Shown: positions 4,899 through 6,838 of the stretch, piece after piece
Layout of the letters: the number at the start of each line of letters is the position of its first letter
Numbering within the stretch: the first letter of the stretch is position 1
Source of the DNA: Tissierellia bacterium
Lineage (GTDB): Bacteria; Bacillota; Clostridia; Tissierellales; Tepidimicrobiaceae
Reading direction: 5' to 3'
Length of the DNA: 6,838 nt
NCBI GenBank assembly: GCA_012518745.1
Contig: JAAYRM010000004.1
Span: forward strand, 1 to 6,838
The notes under the pieces: model-generated
The model's input: the letters and a program-made list of their open reading frames with translations, nothing else
Databases searched by the model: none
What the model was told of the DNA's origin: nothing
Translations under genes and position numbers: made by a program

Positions 4899-6838
4899 CT
4901 ATCTTGCTAATTTAGTCTTATAAGGTACCTCCTCCTCAATAGACTCTTCATTCAAGCCCATATATTCCGCTATTATCTCCCTAGCTACTGGACCCGCGTA
5001 TCCACCGCTTCCCCCTTGAAATAGAACTACGGATACCGCTATCTCCGGTTCTTCGTAAGGGGCGAAGGCTACAAACCAAGCATAATCATCATAGGTATCC
5101 CCAGTGGCTGGATTTGTGCCTGTCCTCTCAGCAGTTCCGGTTTTAGCTGCCACTGGTATGGGAAAGTTGCCAAATAGGCTCCTTGCGGTCCCCTCAGAAG
5201 CTACCTTCCTCATTCCTAGCTTAACATGATCTAGGTTTTGATAATTCTTTAGCTTGATCTTCGTGGCATCTGCCTTACTTTCAAAGATGGTTTTACTATT
5301 ATCGAAATTCTTTATGCTATCTATTACGGTCACCTTATGCCTATTGCCTCCATTCGCTAGGGTAGCTATAAAATTGGCCATCTGGATTGGTGTATAGGCA
5401 CTCTGGCCTTGCCCTATGGATACGTCCAGCGTATCGGTGATATTCCACCCCGCAAAATCTAGGTAGGTGAACTTTATCATATCTGCCAATCCTTCCCTCT
5501 CCCCTGGAAGGCGTCTTTCCGGTTCAAAGCCCATTTCATCAAGCCTCTTTATTACCTCGTTTCTCGATAGCGGTTCCATTATTTCCGTCCAACTAACTAT
5601 CTCCTCTATCTTCTCATCTATTTCCTCTTCTGAGAACTCCTCCCCATCCTTTATATGGCCCTGTATAACCCCCTTGAGCTTTCTCCTCAACATTGCCTTT
5701 ATCGTCAACACCTTGTTTTGGGGATTCGGCACTCCACCAGAGGCTTCATTCGGGATATCTATCTCTATTCCCGATTTATCATTTAATCCAAATTTCTTGG
5801 ACATATTCATAATATCCTCTATATCCACCCTCATCCCCAATGATTCACCGGTTCGTTGATTCCTTCCTAGTGCTAAGGAATAGAAATAGTAGTTGCAGGA
5901 ATCCCTAAGGGCATTATATACATCGACCGCCCCGTGGGTTCTTCTACTGGAATTCCATAGCCAGCACCCCTTCGGATGTGAACCTATAAATACCTGTCCC
6001 ATATCCCTTATGGTCCTATGTGGATTCATCCCATTCTCTAAACCTGCAAGGGCAGTAATCATCTTAAAGGTTGAGCCGGGCTGAACGGCCGTCTGCAACG
6101 CTATATTATATAGTGGCCTTGGCGCCAATAGGTCATCCTCATGTTCAGGCATTAAACTCTGCCAATCGGTACTGGATATTCCGGTAGCAAATAGGTTGGG
6201 ATCATAGGCAGGGTAATTAGCCAGCGCTAATATCTCCCCGGTCTTTACATTTTCCACCACCACGGAACCGGAAGTTGCATTTACATAGGGCCTTCCCTTC
6301 CTCCTATTGACACCAAATTTATGGTTCCCCCACCGACTCTGGAAGGACCCACCCTGTCGAATGCCTTCGAGTGTCCTCTCTAATGCATCCTCGGCAACCT
6401 TCTGAAGCTCAAGATCTATGCTCAGATATATATTATTTCCGGGCACCGCCTTCTCCTCATCTATAACGTTGGTGGTATTTCCTAATACATCCACCTCTAC
6501 TCTTTTTATTCCATTCTTACCCCTTAAATCCGATTCGAATTTTTCCTCTATACCGGTCTTTCCTATCAGGTCATTTGGGGAATACTTCTTCTCTTTTACA
6601 TATCTATCGATCTCATTGGGTTGGGATATCTTCCCAAGGTATCCCAATATATGGGCCGCAGTTTCCCCTTCAGGATAATGCCTTATCGGTTCCACGGAGA
6701 CCTGAATTGCAGGCGTATCTATCATCCCCTCTTCTACCTTTGCCACAGTAGCATCCTTGATTCCATATGCTATATTGATGGGTTGATAGGCCCTATGACC
6801 TTGCCTATCTAGCTGATCATATAGGGACATTATGGCTC
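4899..6838 (-). CDS. mrdA: Penicillin-binding protein 2 (class B PBP, transpeptidase), 5'-truncated by window edge
   Basis: This is the DD-transpeptidase of the elongation (Rod) machinery, crosslinking peptidoglycan outside the membrane as partner of RodA and MreBCD. The visible part is about 645 residues. The frame stays open to the window edge with no start before the first visible Met (6828-6830), and the membrane anchor is missing, so the true start lies outside. Numbering from that Met, the pedestal/dimerisation domain contains EPIRHYPEGETAAHILGYLG (47-66) and DLIGKTGIEEKFESDLRG (87-104). The transpeptidase domain has STFK (253-256, active Ser253), SCN (311-313) and KTGTAE (563-568), all intact. 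GQGQSAYTPIQMANFIATLA (473-492) is also canonical. About 88 extra, charged, helix-prone residues (roughly 371-458) lie between GGVPNP and the DTLDVSIGQG segment. mreBCD probably lies upstream, by comparison with related clusters. Confidence 0.95.
   Translation of the reverse strand, partial: AIMSLYDQLDRQGHRAYQPINIAYGIKDATVAKVEEGMIDTPAIQVSVEPIRHYPEGETAAHILGYLGKISQPNEIDRYVKEKKYSPNDLIGKTGIEEKFESDLRGKNGIKRVEVDVLGNTTNVIDEEKAVPGNNIYLSIDLELQKVAEDALERTLEGIRQGGSFQSRWGNHKFGVNRRKGRPYVNATSGSVVVENVKTGEILALANYPAYDPNLFATGISSTDWQSLMPEHEDDLLAPRPLYNIALQTAVQPGSTFKMITALAGLENGMNPHRTIRDMGQVFIGSHPKGCWLWNSSRRTHGAVDVYNALRDSCNYYFYSLALGRNQRTGESLGMRVDIEDIMNMSKKFGLNDKSGIEIDIPNEASGGVPNPQNKVLTIKAMLRRKLKGVIQGHIKDGEEFSEEEIDEKIEEIVSWTEIMEPLSRNEVIKRLDEMGFEPERRLPGEREGLADMIKFTYLDFAGWNITDTLDVSIGQGQSAYTPIQMANFIATLANGGNRHKVTVIDSIKNFDNSKTIFESKADATKIKLKNYQNLDHVKLGMRKVASEGTARSLFGNFPIPVAAKTGTAERTGTNPATGDTYDDYAWFVAFAPYEEPEIAVSVVLFQGGSGGYAGPVAREIIAEYMGLNEESIEEEVPYKTKLAR

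Noticed and set aside
5467..5859. A 130-codon plus-strand open frame opposite the PBP2 gene.
   Set aside because: It is Ser/Ile/Pro-rich reverse-strand reading of a clear PBP2 coding region, with no independent support.

Overview
The window is a single-direction gene cluster. Every credible gene lies on the minus strand, so transcription runs from high to low coordinates, and gaps are short. In transcription order it holds: mrdA-type penicillin-binding protein 2 (5' end outside the window), minC, minD, minE, an FMN-binding lipoprotein with two predicted flavinylation sites, an ApbE-type flavin transferase lipoprotein, a membrane-anchored degenerate M23/LytM protein resembling SpoIVFA, and the first 79 codons of an RNase E/G gene (3' end outside the window).

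The organism looks like an endospore-forming Clostridia/Tissierellia-type Firmicute. The reasons are moderately AT-rich DNA, GGAGG/GGGGGG-type ribosome binding sites, heavy use of ATA (Ile) and AGG (Arg), two Gram-positive-style lipoproteins, and the gene order PBP2-minCDE-(SpoIVFA-like)-rng. This matches the mreBCD/min/spoIVF/rplU neighbourhood known from Bacillus and Clostridia. The assignment is inference; nothing in the window identifies a genus.

Region by region: 4899-6838 is lateral-wall synthesis (PBP2). 3132-4861 is the tightly packed division-site selection module minCDE, with 12 bp or less between its genes. 1119-3088 is a two-gene flavinylation cassette: a secreted lipoprotein carrying DxxSGAT and DxxTGAT acceptor motifs, followed by the enzyme class that attaches FMN to such threonines. 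A 10-bp perfect inverted repeat sits between these two genes. 325-1059 is a SpoIVFA-like protein that has lost nearly all zinc ligands of its LytM domain. 1-239 is the start of an RNase E/G gene.

The unusual part is the flavinylation cassette. It occupies the place downstream of minE where I would expect rodA or spoIVF genes, and it sets an extracytosolic electron-transfer function inside a morphogenesis/division operon. The M50 protease (SpoIVFB) expected beside a SpoIVFA-like protein is absent from its usual place. I see no RNA genes, CRISPR, insertion sequences or attachment sites.
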